In this document: positions 40,547 through 50,452 of the stretch, piece by piece
Layout of the letters: every line of letters starts with the position of its first letter
How positions within the stretch are numbered: position 1 is the stretch's first letter
Assembly (NCBI GenBank): GCA_910584945.1
Contig: CAJUDY010000004.1
Location: 110,558-174,557 of the forward strand
Reading direction: 5' to 3'
DNA length: 64,000 bases
DNA from: an uncultured Lachnospiraceae bacterium
Lineage (GTDB): Bacteria > Bacillota > Clostridia > Lachnospirales > Lachnospiraceae
Notes under the pieces: generated by a model
Database searches by the model: none
The model's input: the letters and a program-made list of their open reading frames with translations, nothing else
Told to the model about the DNA's origin: nothing
Translations under genes and position numbers: made by a program

Positions 40547-42000
40547 CTCTTTTTCCCCATCGCACAATAGAATACGAACAGCAGGAAAACGACTGCCGCC
40601 GTCATCCAGCCCGCCAGCATCAGCGTCCCTTTTTGGCAGAACATATCATAATATCCTTTTAGATAGATCACCACAATAATCAGCGGAATCCCGTATGCCA
40701 CGTAGTTCTTCAAACCTTTGGGGAAAGAACGGCCGGTACCTGCATTGGCCTCCGCAAGAAAAGCGTCCCAGCCCCATCCGTTTTTCCTGGTACAGAACAG
40801 CACATACCCCAGACTTCCCAGAGGAAGCAGATTGTTGGACACAATAAAATCTTCCAGATCCATGATCGTACTGCCTGCTCCTAAAGGCTGTATTCCGGAC
40901 AGAACATTGTAGCCAAGCACCGCAGGCATACTGAGCACGATGATCAGGCCTGCGCTGACCAGCACGCTCTTCTGTCTGGACCAGCCAAAGAGATCCATAT
41001 CGAAAGCAATGATATTTTCAAACACTGCAATGATCGTGGACAGCGCCGCAAAGGTCAGGAACAAGAAAAACAATGCGCTCCACAAAAATCCAAAGGGCAT
41101 CTGGGCAAAAATATTAGGCAGCGTGATAAATACCAGACTCGGCCCCGCCCCCGGTTCAATCCCGTAGGCAAAGCAGGCGGGGATCACGATAAAACCTGCC
41201 ATCAGCGCCACAAAAGTATCAAGAGCCGTGATGCTGAACGCTTCCCCGGTCAGACTGTGGGAGCGATCCAGATAACTTCCGAAGATCAGCATGGCGCCGA
41301 CTCCGAGAGACAGGGTGAAAAACGCCTGACTCAGAGCCGCAAAGACCACATTGCCAATCCCGCTCTCCACCATTTTCTGAAAATCCGGCACCAGATAGAA
41401 TCGTATGCCGGCCCCCGCGCCCTCAAGGAACACCGAATGGCCTGCCAGTACCAGCATAATCAGCAAAAGAGCCGCCATCATCCATTTGGTGATCCGCTCC
41501 ACACCGGATTTCAGTCCCAGCATGCAGACTCCAAAGCCAAGGATGCAGATCACAATGGTCCAGAAGGTCATGATGGGAAGGTTCTGAAGCATTCTTCCGA
41601 AGGACTCCGTGATCTGCTCCGTGGAAGCACCGGTAAATTCTCCGCGAAGGCTCCGATAACAGTAATACATCATCCAGCCGCCCACCATGGTGTAAAACAT
41701 CATCAGCAGATAACAGCCGAAGATCCCGATGTACTTCAGCCGGTGCCAGCGCGTCCCTCCCGGCTCCAGTTCTTCAAAACTTCCCGCCACGCTCTTCCTG
41801 CTGCCCCTGCCGATTGCGAACTCGCAGACCAGGACCGGAATCCCAAGAATCAGCAAAAAGGCAAGGTAAATCAGTATAAACGCTGCGCCGCCGTATGCTC
41901 CGCAGATATAAGGAAATTTCCAGACATTTCCAATACCGATGGCGCATCCTGCGGACACCAGAATGAAGCCCAGGCGGGAACCAAATTTTTCTCGTTTCAT
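40543..42000 (-). CDS. SNF/NSS family sodium-dependent transporter
   Basis: 485 aa with about 11-12 transmembrane segments. The first helix KFGSRLGFILVSAGCAIGIG and NVWKFPYICGAYGGAAF are the family signature with the Na+/substrate site. The substrate (an amino acid or related amine) cannot be deduced. It heads a two-gene unit with the J-domain/TPR protein. The start is ATG 42000, with GGAGGATATG about 7 nt upstream. Confidence 0.9.
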   Translation of the reverse strand: MKREKFGSRLGFILVSAGCAIGIGNVWKFPYICGAYGGAAFILIYLAFLLILGIPVLVCEFAIGRGSRKSVAGSFEELEPGGTRWHRLKYIGIFGCYLLMMFYTMVGGWMMYYCYRSLRGEFTGASTEQITESFGRMLQNLPIMTFWTIVICILGFGVCMLGLKSGVERITKWMMAALLLIMLVLAGHSVFLEGAGAGIRFYLVPDFQKMVESGIGNVVFAALSQAFFTLSLGVGAMLIFGSYLDRSHSLTGEAFSITALDTFVALMAGFIVIPACFAYGIEPGAGPSLVFITLPNIFAQMPFGFLWSALFFLFLTFAALSTIIAVFENIIAFDMDLFGWSRQKSVLVSAGLIIVLSMPAVLGYNVLSGIQPLGAGSTIMDLEDFIVSNNLLPLGSLGYVLFCTRKNGWGWDAFLAEANAGTGRSFPKGLKNYVAYGIPLIIVVIYLKGYYDMFCQKGTLMLAGWMTAAVVFLLFVFYCAMGKKR

Positions 42001-42075
42001 AGCTTAACATATCCTCCATATTTTATAACATCTTTTTATTATAATGGGTTGGATATGGGATTGCAACTTTATTTT

Positions 42076-44406
42076 TCAAACGGCGTCGATCTTACGAATT
42101 CTTTTGGCAGGTCCGATCAGGGACATAAAGGTAGCGCATACCACCGCCGTAAGCACCGTTATGAGCGGAAATCCTGGTATCCTCCAGGCGTCTCCCCACC
42201 TGGAGGCCACCATATGCTGATATAGAAAGTGGTTGCACCAAAGTCCTGCCAAAGTGCCGGTCAAAATCCCGCACGCCAGATAGGAACCGGCCTCCGCGGC
42301 TATCATAGAAAGGATCTGTCTTTGGCTCATGCCAATGGCATAGAGATTCCGATATTGCTCCATCCGCGCAGACACGCTCATAGACATGCTGTTGATAATA
42401 TGAAAAGCGGAAATCATCAGAATCACCGCCAGAAATCCATACAGAAATAATAAAAACGCGGAATAAGCCCCGGATACTTCCATATTTTTTTGTCGCTGAT
42501 CTGAGAAAACCACGTTCTCCCCTGCCAGCTCCCGCATGTGCAGAACTTTTTCGTCTGAGATGCTCTTCTTTACCTGCAGATCAATCACCGTATAGCCCTG
42601 AAATCCGGTCAGTTCCTGAAAAAGCGACTCAGAACAGAATATCAGTTCGATCCCCGGCTCTTCGTCAAAGGGAGTCCGCGTCAGCACGCCGGATACCGGA
42701 AGTTCGAACCCGCCGCTTTCGGTAGGAAAGGTCAGCACATCTCCCGTATGCAGAGAATCTTCTCCGTGATAAGCGGCCAGAACCGACGCTCCTTCTGCGA
42801 TCTCTTCCACCGTGCCCGAATACAATTCCTTTTTTGCCCAGTCAAGCTGATGATCCTCATAAGAAATTAAAGTAACCCTTTTCGTCTGTCCGTTCCACTC
42901 CGCCTCCAGCTCATAGGCAAAGCTTCTGCCATAGACCCGTTTTACCTCCGGGTCTTCTTCCAACTGCGACGCCAGATCCCTCGGGATCGAACAAGTATTG
43001 TCCGGACTGAGGATTGTGATATCCGGAGAATACGGCTGCAGCGGAGTGAGCGCATGGCCCATAAAGTCCCGCAACACGCTGAAGGACAGGAATAAAATGA
43101 TACTGAAAGCAAAGGAGCCGGACATTAAGAAAAAGTTCTTGCGGCTCCCTTTCGCATGATGGATTCCAAGAGAGATTTCCACCGGCAGCCGCCCGGTACG
43201 GGTCGCCCGCCTTACCGCGAACACGGTCCCCGCGTTGCCGGAAACTGCTGTCAGAGGAGAGACCGAAGAAGCCCTCCTTGCCGGCGCCCGGGCGGCAAGC
43301 AAAACCGTCAGAATGCCGATCCCGGCGCCGCAGAAGATGCCGATCCAGCTGATTCCAAAGACCGGCATACTTCCAAAATATCCAGGACTTACAAAGCGGA
43401 GCAGCGCGCACAGCCCCCAGAGCATGAAAGTGCCTGCAAGCACCGCTGTCGGAATCGCTTCCTTACACCATGAAAGTGCCTCTCTTCTGACAAATTTTGC
43501 TACCTGCTTCGGCGTAGCTCCAAGACACCGCATCATACCGAAAAACTCGGTGCGCTGGGCCACACTGCTGTTCAGACTTCCGGTTATCATCAGGATTCCG
43601 GCCGTCGCCACCAGCGCTGCAAGCACAAAAACCACAAGGTAAATCCGAATCAGATACGTATCGGTACTCTGGAACAAAAGTCCCAGCAGATAGGCGTTTT
43701 GCGCCACCTGCTCTTCTGACAATCCCAACTGTCCACAGATCGCCCGGATGGCTCTTTGAATTCTGCAAAAGGGCACAAACTGTACATAAAACACGCTGTC
43801 TGTCTCTGTCTGCTCTCCTTCGGAAAAGTATCTGCGAAAGCTCTCCGTGTTGACAAACACACCAAACGCGTCCTTCTCCGTCAGCATCGACGTGGCGTGA
43901 AAAAAGCCGGTAACCGTAAAGTGAAGAGGTTCATCCTCCGGGGAAACGACGGTGATCATATCCCCGGTGTGAAGTCCCAGGCGGCTCTGAATACTGTCGG
44001 CGCAGGCAATGTCCGTCTCCCCTTCGGGAAATACTCCCTCAAAAAGACCTGCTTCCGGCTGCATTTCCAGAAATTCCGCATCCATTCCGCAGATCACCGT
44101 CTGGGTTCCTTCGATCCGCCAGCCCTCGTCCAGACGATAATTGCGTACATCATACCTGGCGCCGACCGCAACTTCCGGCCTTGCGGCCAGGATCGCGGCC
44201 TGCTCGTCCGTCACATTTTTAAATGCCGCATGCCAGCTTCCATATTTGTAAACCGCCTGCATCTTCTCGCTTCGAATCTGCATATCCGCCATACCGAAAA
44301 GCCCCATAATCAAAAAGACCGCCAGAAAGATGCAGATCCTTGTCATACGGCTCTGCTTTTTGTTGACACGGGCCTGGATGGCAATCAGATCAAGATAACT
44401 TCTCAT
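42076..44406 (-). CDS. FtsX-family ABC transporter permease, large form
   Basis: 776 aa, with two FtsX domains. There are about eight to ten hydrophobic segments (for example around 20-40, 250-275, 300-345, 430-455 and 655-770) and two extracytoplasmic parts. The RRALSWCKEA-type cytoplasmic region and RIRKIDAV C-terminus fit the permease of MacB-like exporters. The ATPase gene overlaps its start by 4 nt (ATGA), and a two-component system lies upstream, so antimicrobial peptide sensing and export is the likely role, as in BceAB-type modules. Confidence 0.85.
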   Translation of the reverse strand: MRSYLDLIAIQARVNKKQSRMTRICIFLAVFLIMGLFGMADMQIRSEKMQAVYKYGSWHAAFKNVTDEQAAILAARPEVAVGARYDVRNYRLDEGWRIEGTQTVICGMDAEFLEMQPEAGLFEGVFPEGETDIACADSIQSRLGLHTGDMITVVSPEDEPLHFTVTGFFHATSMLTEKDAFGVFVNTESFRRYFSEGEQTETDSVFYVQFVPFCRIQRAIRAICGQLGLSEEQVAQNAYLLGLLFQSTDTYLIRIYLVVFVLAALVATAGILMITGSLNSSVAQRTEFFGMMRCLGATPKQVAKFVRREALSWCKEAIPTAVLAGTFMLWGLCALLRFVSPGYFGSMPVFGISWIGIFCGAGIGILTVLLAARAPARRASSVSPLTAVSGNAGTVFAVRRATRTGRLPVEISLGIHHAKGSRKNFFLMSGSFAFSIILFLSFSVLRDFMGHALTPLQPYSPDITILSPDNTCSIPRDLASQLEEDPEVKRVYGRSFAYELEAEWNGQTKRVTLISYEDHQLDWAKKELYSGTVEEIAEGASVLAAYHGEDSLHTGDVLTFPTESGGFELPVSGVLTRTPFDEEPGIELIFCSESLFQELTGFQGYTVIDLQVKKSISDEKVLHMRELAGENVVFSDQRQKNMEVSGAYSAFLLFLYGFLAVILMISAFHIINSMSMSVSARMEQYRNLYAIGMSQRQILSMIAAEAGSYLACGILTGTLAGLWCNHFLYQHMVASRWGDAWRIPGFPLITVLTAVVCATFMSLIGPAKRIRKIDAV

Positions 44407-45086
44407 GATTTGGCACCTCCTAAGTCCGTAAGAACGCCGTCCCGCACCCGGAGTACCCGGTCGGCGGCCGAGGCAAGCTGCGCATTGTGGGTGATCATCA
44501 GCACCGTCTGCTGATAGTGACGGGAGGCTTTTAAGAGCAGGTCCATGACGTCCTGACTGTTTTTGGAATCCAGGTTGCCGGTTGGTTCATCCGCAAGTAC
44601 CAGCATGGGGCGGGTAATCATAGCACGTGCGATGGCCGCCCGCTGTTTCTGCCCTCCGGAGAGCTGGCCGGGCAGATGATGCCGTCGGTCCTTCAGCCCC
44701 AGGATCTCCAAAAGCTCCTCCACCTTCTCCCGCTTCGGCTTCTGATGGTCCAAAAGCAGGGGAAAAATCATATTCTGCTCCACATCAAGCTCCTCGATCA
44801 GATGAAACGACTGAAAGATGAATCCGATATTCCTTCTGCGGAATAACGTGCGCTGATTCTCCTTCATGCCGAAAAGATTCGTTCCCTCCAGACAGATACT
44901 GCCGGAGCTCGGCGTATCCAGCGCGCCGATGCAGTTCAAAAGCGTACTCTTTCCGGAGCCGGACTCTCCCACAACCGCCGCGAATTCCCCTTTCTTCATC
45001 GTAAAAGAAACATCGCGCAGCGCCTGTACCGCTGTCTCACCGGTTCCGTATACCTTGCAGAGATTTTGTACCTGTAACAATTCCAT
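44403..45086 (-). CDS. ABC transporter ATP-binding protein (LolD/MacB-type)
   Basis: 227 aa. Walker A GESGSGKSTLL, Q-loop (FIFQSFHL), signature LSGGQKQRAA, Walker B LVLADEPTGNLD and the H-loop (MITHNAQL) are intact. It is the typical length for the ATPase of FtsX-permease exporters. Its stop overlaps the permease start, so they form a two-subunit transporter. Confidence 0.93.
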   Translation of the reverse strand: MELLQVQNLCKVYGTGETAVQALRDVSFTMKKGEFAAVVGESGSGKSTLLNCIGALDTPSSGSICLEGTNLFGMKENQRTLFRRRNIGFIFQSFHLIEELDVEQNMIFPLLLDHQKPKREKVEELLEILGLKDRRHHLPGQLSGGQKQRAAIARAMITRPMLVLADEPTGNLDSKNSQDVMDLLLKASRHYQQTVLMITHNAQLASAADRVLRVRDGVLTDLGGAKS

Positions 45087-45161
45087 GGTGTGACACCTTC
45101 CTTTCTGGTATGCGTTTTATACAGCATACCAGACTCCGCTTACATTCCGGTGAATTCCAGC

Positions 45162-46391
45162 TTACGTTTTCGTAAGAAAAGACAGACAGAACACGGCACC
45201 CTCCCCCGGTGTGCTTGCGACCGACAGCGTGCCTCCCTGCCCTTCTATGATAGCTTTTGCCAGCGGCAGGCCAAGACCTGCGCCCTGCCGGTCGGAGGAC
45301 CGGCGGCTTCGGTAGAAGCGCTTGAAAATATGATGGATGTCCTCCGGCAGGATGCCGCAGCCGTCGTCCTCCACAGAGATCCGGAGCATGACCGGAGAAC
45401 GCCCCCAGCAAATACGGATGATACTGCCCTCTTCCGTGTGATCCAATGCATTTTTCATCAGATTCCCGAGCGCTTCCCTGGTCCATCCGGGGTCGCAGAG
45501 AAGCCGTTCTTCCGGGTCCCCCTCAAGGACGATTCGTTTCTTCTCCCGCTCCGCCCGGACCAGAAGGGGCTCTTCCGCCTCCCAGACCAGCTCACAGACC
45601 AATACTGGTTCTTTTTCAAACACAATGTTCCCCGCGTCCAGACGGACGATCTTCAAGAGCGCCTGAATCAGGTCCTCCATCCGAAGGAGGGACTGCATGG
45701 ATTTACCCGCGAAGTTTCGAACGGTATCGGGATGCTCCGGCTCCTGCAAAATAATATCCGTATACATACTGAGCGCCGCAAGGGGCGTCTTTAGCTGGTG
45801 GGAAATATCGGAGATGGTATCCTTTAGAAAGGTTCTGGAGGCGTATTCTGTCTCATAACCGGCTTTCAGCGCTCTGGCCAGCTGATCTACGTTTGCGAAC
45901 AGTCTGCTGAGAGCCCCTGGTTGTTCGACCGAAAAGTGGCCGGAGAAGTCTCCTTCCGCGAACTGCTCCACCAGATCGGACGCTTCCTCATAAATGCAGT
46001 TCTGTTTTTTCATATACCAGACGGCGCCGGAAAAAATCATCCCGCAGAAAAGAATCCCGGCAAAAAGATTTCTTAAAGAAATGTGAAAAAGTCCTTTTCT
46101 CAGCAAAGGAAAAAAGATCAACGACACGGAGTTTTGATGTCCGATCTGCGAAAGAAAAGAAACGCCTTCGCAGGTCCGTTCCGTGCCCGCGCACGCTGCC
46201 GCGATTTGCTCCCTCGGGACGTCCTCCTGAAGCAGCGCAGAAACCATCTGCTGTTCCCTCACGAAGATCAGCTCTCTGGCATACGACAGATCCCGGAAGC
46301 CGGAGAAAAGCAGCAGGACCGTCATCCCTGTACAGACGCCCAGTAAAAACAAAAGATACTGCCGGTTCTGCTTTTCCAAAAGAAAATTCAT
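45162..46391 (-). CDS. Sensor histidine kinase of the ABC cluster
   Basis: 409 aa from ATG 46391 (GGAGG, then CCT). Two transmembrane segments (about 8-30 and 115-135) flank a ~85-residue sensor domain. A HAMP-like stretch and dimerisation motif ISHQLKTPLAAL follow, then HATPase motifs NALDHTEEG (N box), EDDGCGILPEDIHHIF (G1) and GAGLGLPLAKAI (G2). It overlaps the response regulator stop by 4 nt. It probably senses damage to the envelope or a peptide handled by the adjacent ABC transporter. Confidence 0.9.
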   Translation of the reverse strand: MNFLLEKQNRQYLLFLLGVCTGMTVLLLFSGFRDLSYARELIFVREQQMVSALLQEDVPREQIAAACAGTERTCEGVSFLSQIGHQNSVSLIFFPLLRKGLFHISLRNLFAGILFCGMIFSGAVWYMKKQNCIYEEASDLVEQFAEGDFSGHFSVEQPGALSRLFANVDQLARALKAGYETEYASRTFLKDTISDISHQLKTPLAALSMYTDIILQEPEHPDTVRNFAGKSMQSLLRMEDLIQALLKIVRLDAGNIVFEKEPVLVCELVWEAEEPLLVRAEREKKRIVLEGDPEERLLCDPGWTREALGNLMKNALDHTEEGSIIRICWGRSPVMLRISVEDDGCGILPEDIHHIFKRFYRSRRSSDRQGAGLGLPLAKAIIEGQGGTLSVASTPGEGAVFCLSFLTKT

Positions 46392-47089
46392 AGGTCCTCC
46401 TTCCATTGATAACCGAACCCCCGAACCGTCAGGAGATGTTTCGGCCGGGAAGGCTCCTCTTCCACCTTTTCCCGCAGTCTTCGGATGTGCACGGACAGAG
46501 TATTGTCATCCACGAAGCTCCCGTTGTCGTCCCACAGTGCATTCAGGATGGTCTCCCGGGTCATGATCCGGCCCTTATTTCGGAGAAACAGACAGAGCAG
46601 CCGGTATTCCGTCGCGGTCAGGGAAAGCAGCATCTCTCCCCGCCAGGCGCGGTTCTCCGACAGATGGACCTGAATCTCTCCGGAGGACAGAAGCGATTCC
46701 TCATCTGCCTCCTTTTGTATTCTGCTTCGCCGGAGCAGGGCCCGGATACGGGAACAAAGTTCTCCCAGACGGAAGGGTTTGGTCAGATAGTCGTCCCCTC
46801 CGCTGTCCAACCCCCTTATAATCTGCATCTCCTCGTCCGCCGCCGTCAGAAAGAGAATCGGCGCCTGGTTTTTTGCTCCGCGTACTTGTTCGCAGATCTC
46901 ATACCCGGTGCCGTCCGGAAGCGCCACATCCAGAAGAAGCAGGTCAAAGAATATCTTCTGCTGGAAAAGCAGGGTTTTTGCCTCCGCGACGGTGCGGACA
47001 ACCCGAAGCTCGTATCCTTCTCTCTCCAAGGTATATTTAAGCCCGTCAATCAGCCCCGCATCATCTTCCAGAAGCAGCAGTCTCTCCAT
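46388..47089 (-). CDS. OmpR-family response regulator of the ABC cluster
   Basis: 233 aa. Receiver domain with the Asp in FDLLLLDVALPDGTG and Lys in YLTKPFRLGE, followed by a winged-helix DNA-binding domain (ATEYRLLCLFLRNKGRIMTR, TLSVHIRRLREKVEEE and LLTVRGFGYQW). ATG 47089 is chosen because AAGGAAGGTG lies upstream and the receiver begins there; the in-frame extension is inside the MATE gene. It overlaps the MATE stop by 29 nt and the kinase start by 4 nt. Confidence 0.92.
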   Translation of the reverse strand: MERLLLLEDDAGLIDGLKYTLEREGYELRVVRTVAEAKTLLFQQKIFFDLLLLDVALPDGTGYEICEQVRGAKNQAPILFLTAADEEMQIIRGLDSGGDDYLTKPFRLGELCSRIRALLRRSRIQKEADEESLLSSGEIQVHLSENRAWRGEMLLSLTATEYRLLCLFLRNKGRIMTRETILNALWDDNGSFVDDNTLSVHIRRLREKVEEEPSRPKHLLTVRGFGYQWKEDL

Positions 47090-48473
47090 AAGCGGCACCT
47101 TCCTTTCTTTTTTCTCTGTTTCGTTCCAGCTGCCGGAACATCCGAAGGAGCACGATGGTTGCCGCCAGAGCAAGCACCACCTCTGCCGCAAACTGGGCGA
47201 AGGCCAGTCCGTACAGGGGGAATAACCCATTCAGAATATACAAAGCCGGGATTTCCAGCACAATCTTCCGAAGGATGGCGAACACCAGGGATTTGCGTCC
47301 CATTCCGCATGCCTGAAAGACGCCCACAGCCAGAAAGTCCATACATAAGAAAGGCAACGCCAGGCACAGTCCGTGGAGAAAACGGCTTCCGTAACGGACG
47401 ATGCTTTCATTTTTCATAAACAGACTGATAAAAAATCTGGAGCCTCCGTAATAGCAGGCCGTGATCAGCGCCAGAAACGAGATGGAAATCCCAGCCGAAA
47501 AAGTGACTGCTTTTTTCATCCGGCGTGTATCGCCGCTGGCGTAATTGTAGCTGATCAATGGCATCAGGCCCTGGGAAAGTCCCATTGCGATATACATGGG
47601 GACCATGTTGATCTTCTGGGCAATTCCCATGGCGGCCACCGCGTCGGAGCCGTAGACGGAGGTGAAGTTGTTGAGTACGGTCATTCCCGTCACATTCAGA
47701 AGGTTCTGGATGGACGCCGGGATTCCCACCCCGCAGATGCTGGCCACAAGGGCCTGATCGGGACGGAACATGGACGGTTTCACACACACATACGTCTTTC
47801 CGCGCTTTACATACAGCAGAATAAAAAAATACAGACATGCCGCGCAGTTGGACAGGAAAGTGGCAAGCCCCGCTCCCGCCGCTCCCATATGGAGGCCCCA
47901 GGGCAGGATAAAGATCGGGTCCAGCACAATGTTCAGAAGACATCCGCTCATGGTTCCGATGCTGGCATGAAGGGAGGAGCCTTCCGCCCGGACCAGATAG
48001 GCGAGAACCACATTCAAGATGGCGGGAATCGCCCCGCAGGTGACCGTCCAATGCAGATACGCTCCGGTGGCCGTGGCCGTCCCTGCGTCCGAACCGAGGA
48101 TCGCAAGAAGCGGCTGGCGGAATATGGTAAAGAAAAGAGAAAAAGCCCCGCCGCTGATCAGCGAACAGTAAAAGCCGAAGGCGGAACTTCGGTATACGGT
48201 GTCGTAATCTTTTCTTCCCAGCGCCCGGCTCATCATGCTGGAGCTTCCGATCCCGAACAGATTATTCACCGCGTTAAAAGCAAGAAGCACCGGAGCCGCC
48301 AGGGCCACCGCTGCGTTCTGTACGGGATCATTGACCATGCCGACGAAATACGTATCCGCCAGATTGTAGATCACCATGACCAGCGAACTAATAATCGTCG
48401 GCACGGACATGATCACCACCGCTTTCGGAATCGGCGTCTGTTCAAACAGGATGGTCTTTTGTTTGTCTTCCAT
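47061..48473 (-). CDS. MATE family efflux transporter
   Basis: 470 aa, with about 12 transmembrane segments and the usual internal repeat. An early QTPIPKAVVIMSVPTIISSL, then YNLADTYFVGMV, and NNLFGIGSSSMMSR are MATE/MatE motifs. It should export cationic compounds by Na+ or H+ antiport. It heads the unit with the response regulator, kinase and ABC transporter, which suggests a joint drug or peptide response. Confidence 0.9.
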   Translation of the reverse strand: MEDKQKTILFEQTPIPKAVVIMSVPTIISSLVMVIYNLADTYFVGMVNDPVQNAAVALAAPVLLAFNAVNNLFGIGSSSMMSRALGRKDYDTVYRSSAFGFYCSLISGGAFSLFFTIFRQPLLAILGSDAGTATATGAYLHWTVTCGAIPAILNVVLAYLVRAEGSSLHASIGTMSGCLLNIVLDPIFILPWGLHMGAAGAGLATFLSNCAACLYFFILLYVKRGKTYVCVKPSMFRPDQALVASICGVGIPASIQNLLNVTGMTVLNNFTSVYGSDAVAAMGIAQKINMVPMYIAMGLSQGLMPLISYNYASGDTRRMKKAVTFSAGISISFLALITACYYGGSRFFISLFMKNESIVRYGSRFLHGLCLALPFLCMDFLAVGVFQACGMGRKSLVFAILRKIVLEIPALYILNGLFPLYGLAFAQFAAEVVLALAATIVLLRMFRQLERNREKRKEGAAYGETAASGR

Positions 48474-48567
48474 AGAGCAAAACTTCCTTTCTGTGCGCTG
48501 TCTGCGCCAAAGTCATGTCCCTATTGTAGCACGTTCCGAAGCGATTGTCATTTTTTCTTTTCTGTCC

Positions 48568-49671
48568 TTACGGAAGAGGCACTGGAATCTTCTCATCCCC
48601 AAGCAGTACGGCGCTCACCTGTTCCGCCTCCACATAGTTTCCAAGGCCGATCTGGATCGTGACTTCCCGGTTGTCAAAATCATAGCTTCCGTTCATGCCG
48701 CCCATCCTTATGGGGATCTCCTTTCCGTCCTGATCCAGGAACCCGGTGACTTCGGTCTCCTTCAGATACACGTCCTCTTCATTCGGATAAAGCATCTCCA
48801 TCAGGCGGTCGCGGTCGTCCATGTCAAAGACCAGCAGAAGGGAAAGAGGGGATATCTCCACTCGCTTTACGTGTACGGATGCTCCGCAGATGTCCACCGG
48901 CTGTTCCGGTTCGCAGACCCTTTTCTCCAGCATCGTATCTTCACCCAGCGGAAGCGTCAGCGTCCAGTTTCCCCGGATGGTATGAGGAACCGTGTCGCCA
49001 TTCTCGTAGGTATAATAGTTGTATTCGGTGAAGTGAACCGTGACTTCTTTTTCACTCCACTCCCGGCCGATGGTCTTCAGCGCAGAGATCTCATAATAAC
49101 CGTGGTCCGAAAGGGTTTCAAAAGCGGGGGTATCTGGGGTAAATCCCATGGATACATTGCCAAAGGCGTCCTCCTGCTCCGTGATCAGCCACGGTTCTCC
49201 GTAAGTCCCGTCCTCCGCTGTACGATCAAAACCGCCGTTGCCGTCGATCACCGCTTCCTCCGCCTGGATATCCAGCAGAATATATAACGTATTTTTGTCC
49301 TGAACGGTCTGCTTTGCCGTGATGATAATGCCTGCGTCCGAGGCAGAGACCTGCTGTTCCCGGGCAAGCCCTTCCATCGTCATCGCGTCCTGTTCTTCCT
49401 CCGCAGGATTGCCAAAGTTCTCTGCCGCTTTTTCATTCCATCGAAACAGACCGGACGCCATGGCGGTCGTTCCCACAAAGGCGGCCAGCGCCGCCGCCAG
49501 GATCAAGGTTCTCTTCTTTAACATGTTTCCCATCGTTTCCTCCTTCACTGGTGTATCCGGAAGTGTTTCCAGGATCTGCTCTATGTGGTTTTTGCAGGAA
49601 TCCGGTGTCCTCCAAGGTTCCAGCTCTGCCATTCTACGGAACTGCTCGTCGATCCTTTTTTGTTCTCTCAT
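48568..49671 (-). CDS. DUF4179-like anti-sigma protein
   Basis: 367 aa from ATG 49671, which overlaps the sigma stop codon (TGATG). A cytoplasmic N-terminus of ~55 residues, one transmembrane segment (KKRTLILAAALAAFVGTTAM) and a large extracytoplasmic domain of ~290 residues match the DUF4179 anti-sigma type. The sequence is not identical in style to the protein at 6081. Ligand or stress unknown. It lies directly downstream of its sigma gene. Confidence 0.72.
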   Translation of the reverse strand: MREQKRIDEQFRRMAELEPWRTPDSCKNHIEQILETLPDTPVKEETMGNMLKKRTLILAAALAAFVGTTAMASGLFRWNEKAAENFGNPAEEEQDAMTMEGLAREQQVSASDAGIIITAKQTVQDKNTLYILLDIQAEEAVIDGNGGFDRTAEDGTYGEPWLITEQEDAFGNVSMGFTPDTPAFETLSDHGYYEISALKTIGREWSEKEVTVHFTEYNYYTYENGDTVPHTIRGNWTLTLPLGEDTMLEKRVCEPEQPVDICGASVHVKRVEISPLSLLLVFDMDDRDRLMEMLYPNEEDVYLKETEVTGFLDQDGKEIPIRMGGMNGSYDFDNREVTIQIGLGNYVEAEQVSAVLLGDEKIPVPLP

Positions 49672-50138
49672 CAATGTACGCCCTCCCATTCTGCTCTTAA
49701 TCGTTTCCTGGCCCGGTTCAGCCTTGATTTGACGGTTCCTTCCGATACGCCCAGGATCTTTGCGATCTCTCTTGTCCGGAAACCGTCATAATAGTACAGG
49801 ATCACCGCGTCCCGGAATTCCTCCGGCAGTTCCATCACCAGATACCAGAGTTCCCGCTGCCCGGAGGCAGAACTCTTTTCATACCGGTTCATATCCCCCG
49901 GATATTCCAGACGGTTCCGGCCGACCAGCATAGTGCGGGTCACATTGGCCAGTATCGACATCACCCAGGGCCGAAAACGCCCGGGGTCCCTTAGCTGTTC
50001 CAGATGTGCGTAAGCCTTCAGAACGGTCTCTCCCACCGCGTCTTCTGCATCCGCGGGATTCCGAAGGACTCCAAGGGCATACCGATACATGGAAGTCTCC
50101 TGGGCCCGGATCTTATCACAGAACCTTTCTTTCTCCAT
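49671..50138 (-). CDS. ECF-type RNA polymerase sigma factor (second system)
   Basis: 155 aa from ATG 50138. Region 2 is at RYALGVLRNPADAEDAVGET and region 4 contains LPEEFRDAVILYYYDGFRTR and KILGVSEGTVKSRLNRARKR. A GTG at 50147 is an alternative start. It is followed at once by its anti-sigma gene. No permease genes follow, unlike the first system. Confidence 0.9.
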   Translation of the reverse strand: MEKERFCDKIRAQETSMYRYALGVLRNPADAEDAVGETVLKAYAHLEQLRDPGRFRPWVMSILANVTRTMLVGRNRLEYPGDMNRYEKSSASGQRELWYLVMELPEEFRDAVILYYYDGFRTREIAKILGVSEGTVKSRLNRARKRLRAEWEGVH

Positions 50139-50201
50139 TGTTTTCACTTCTTCACCAACTGTCTTTTTTTATGATACTCGAAACATGTTTCATATATAAG
50201 A

Positions 50202-50233
50202 CCGCGCAGGGAAGCGTTTGGTTCCCTGCGCGG
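50202..50233 (-). terminator. Hairpin after the SPFH-Arc pair
   Basis: CCGCGCAGGGAA and TTCCCTGCGCGG form a 12-bp perfect stem (50202-50213 with 50222-50233). The following TCTTATATATG on the minus strand is only moderately T-rich, so its terminator role is likely but not certain. Confidence 0.6.
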
Positions 50234-50247
50234 TAAAAATATTCCAA

Positions 50248-50451
50248 TTATTCAAGATCCAGTTCGGGCGGCACATCCAGTTCCTCCGGCGCATATTTTC
50301 CGTTCTTCTTCCGCTGCCGGACGCACTCGGTCAGCAGATACTCGATCTGACCGTTCACGGAGCGGAAATCATCCTCTGCCCATGCCGCGATGGCGTCGTA
50401 CAGCTTCGTCGACAGCCGCAGAGGAACCTGTTTCTTCCGATTATCTGCCAT
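50248..50451 (-). CDS. Arc-type ribbon-helix-helix protein
   Basis: 67 aa. VPLRLSTKLYDAIAAWAEDD followed by FRSVNGQIEYLLTECVRQ is the Arc/MetJ ribbon-helix-helix pattern, with the DNA-contacting strand at residues 8-14. It is one base away from the SPFH gene upstream (ATG 50451 vs stop at 50453) and would form a dimer acting as a repressor. The palindrome in the SPFH promoter is its best target candidate. Confidence 0.82.
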   Translation of the reverse strand: MADNRKKQVPLRLSTKLYDAIAAWAEDDFRSVNGQIEYLLTECVRQRKKNGKYAPEELDVPPELDLE

Positions 50452-50452
50452 A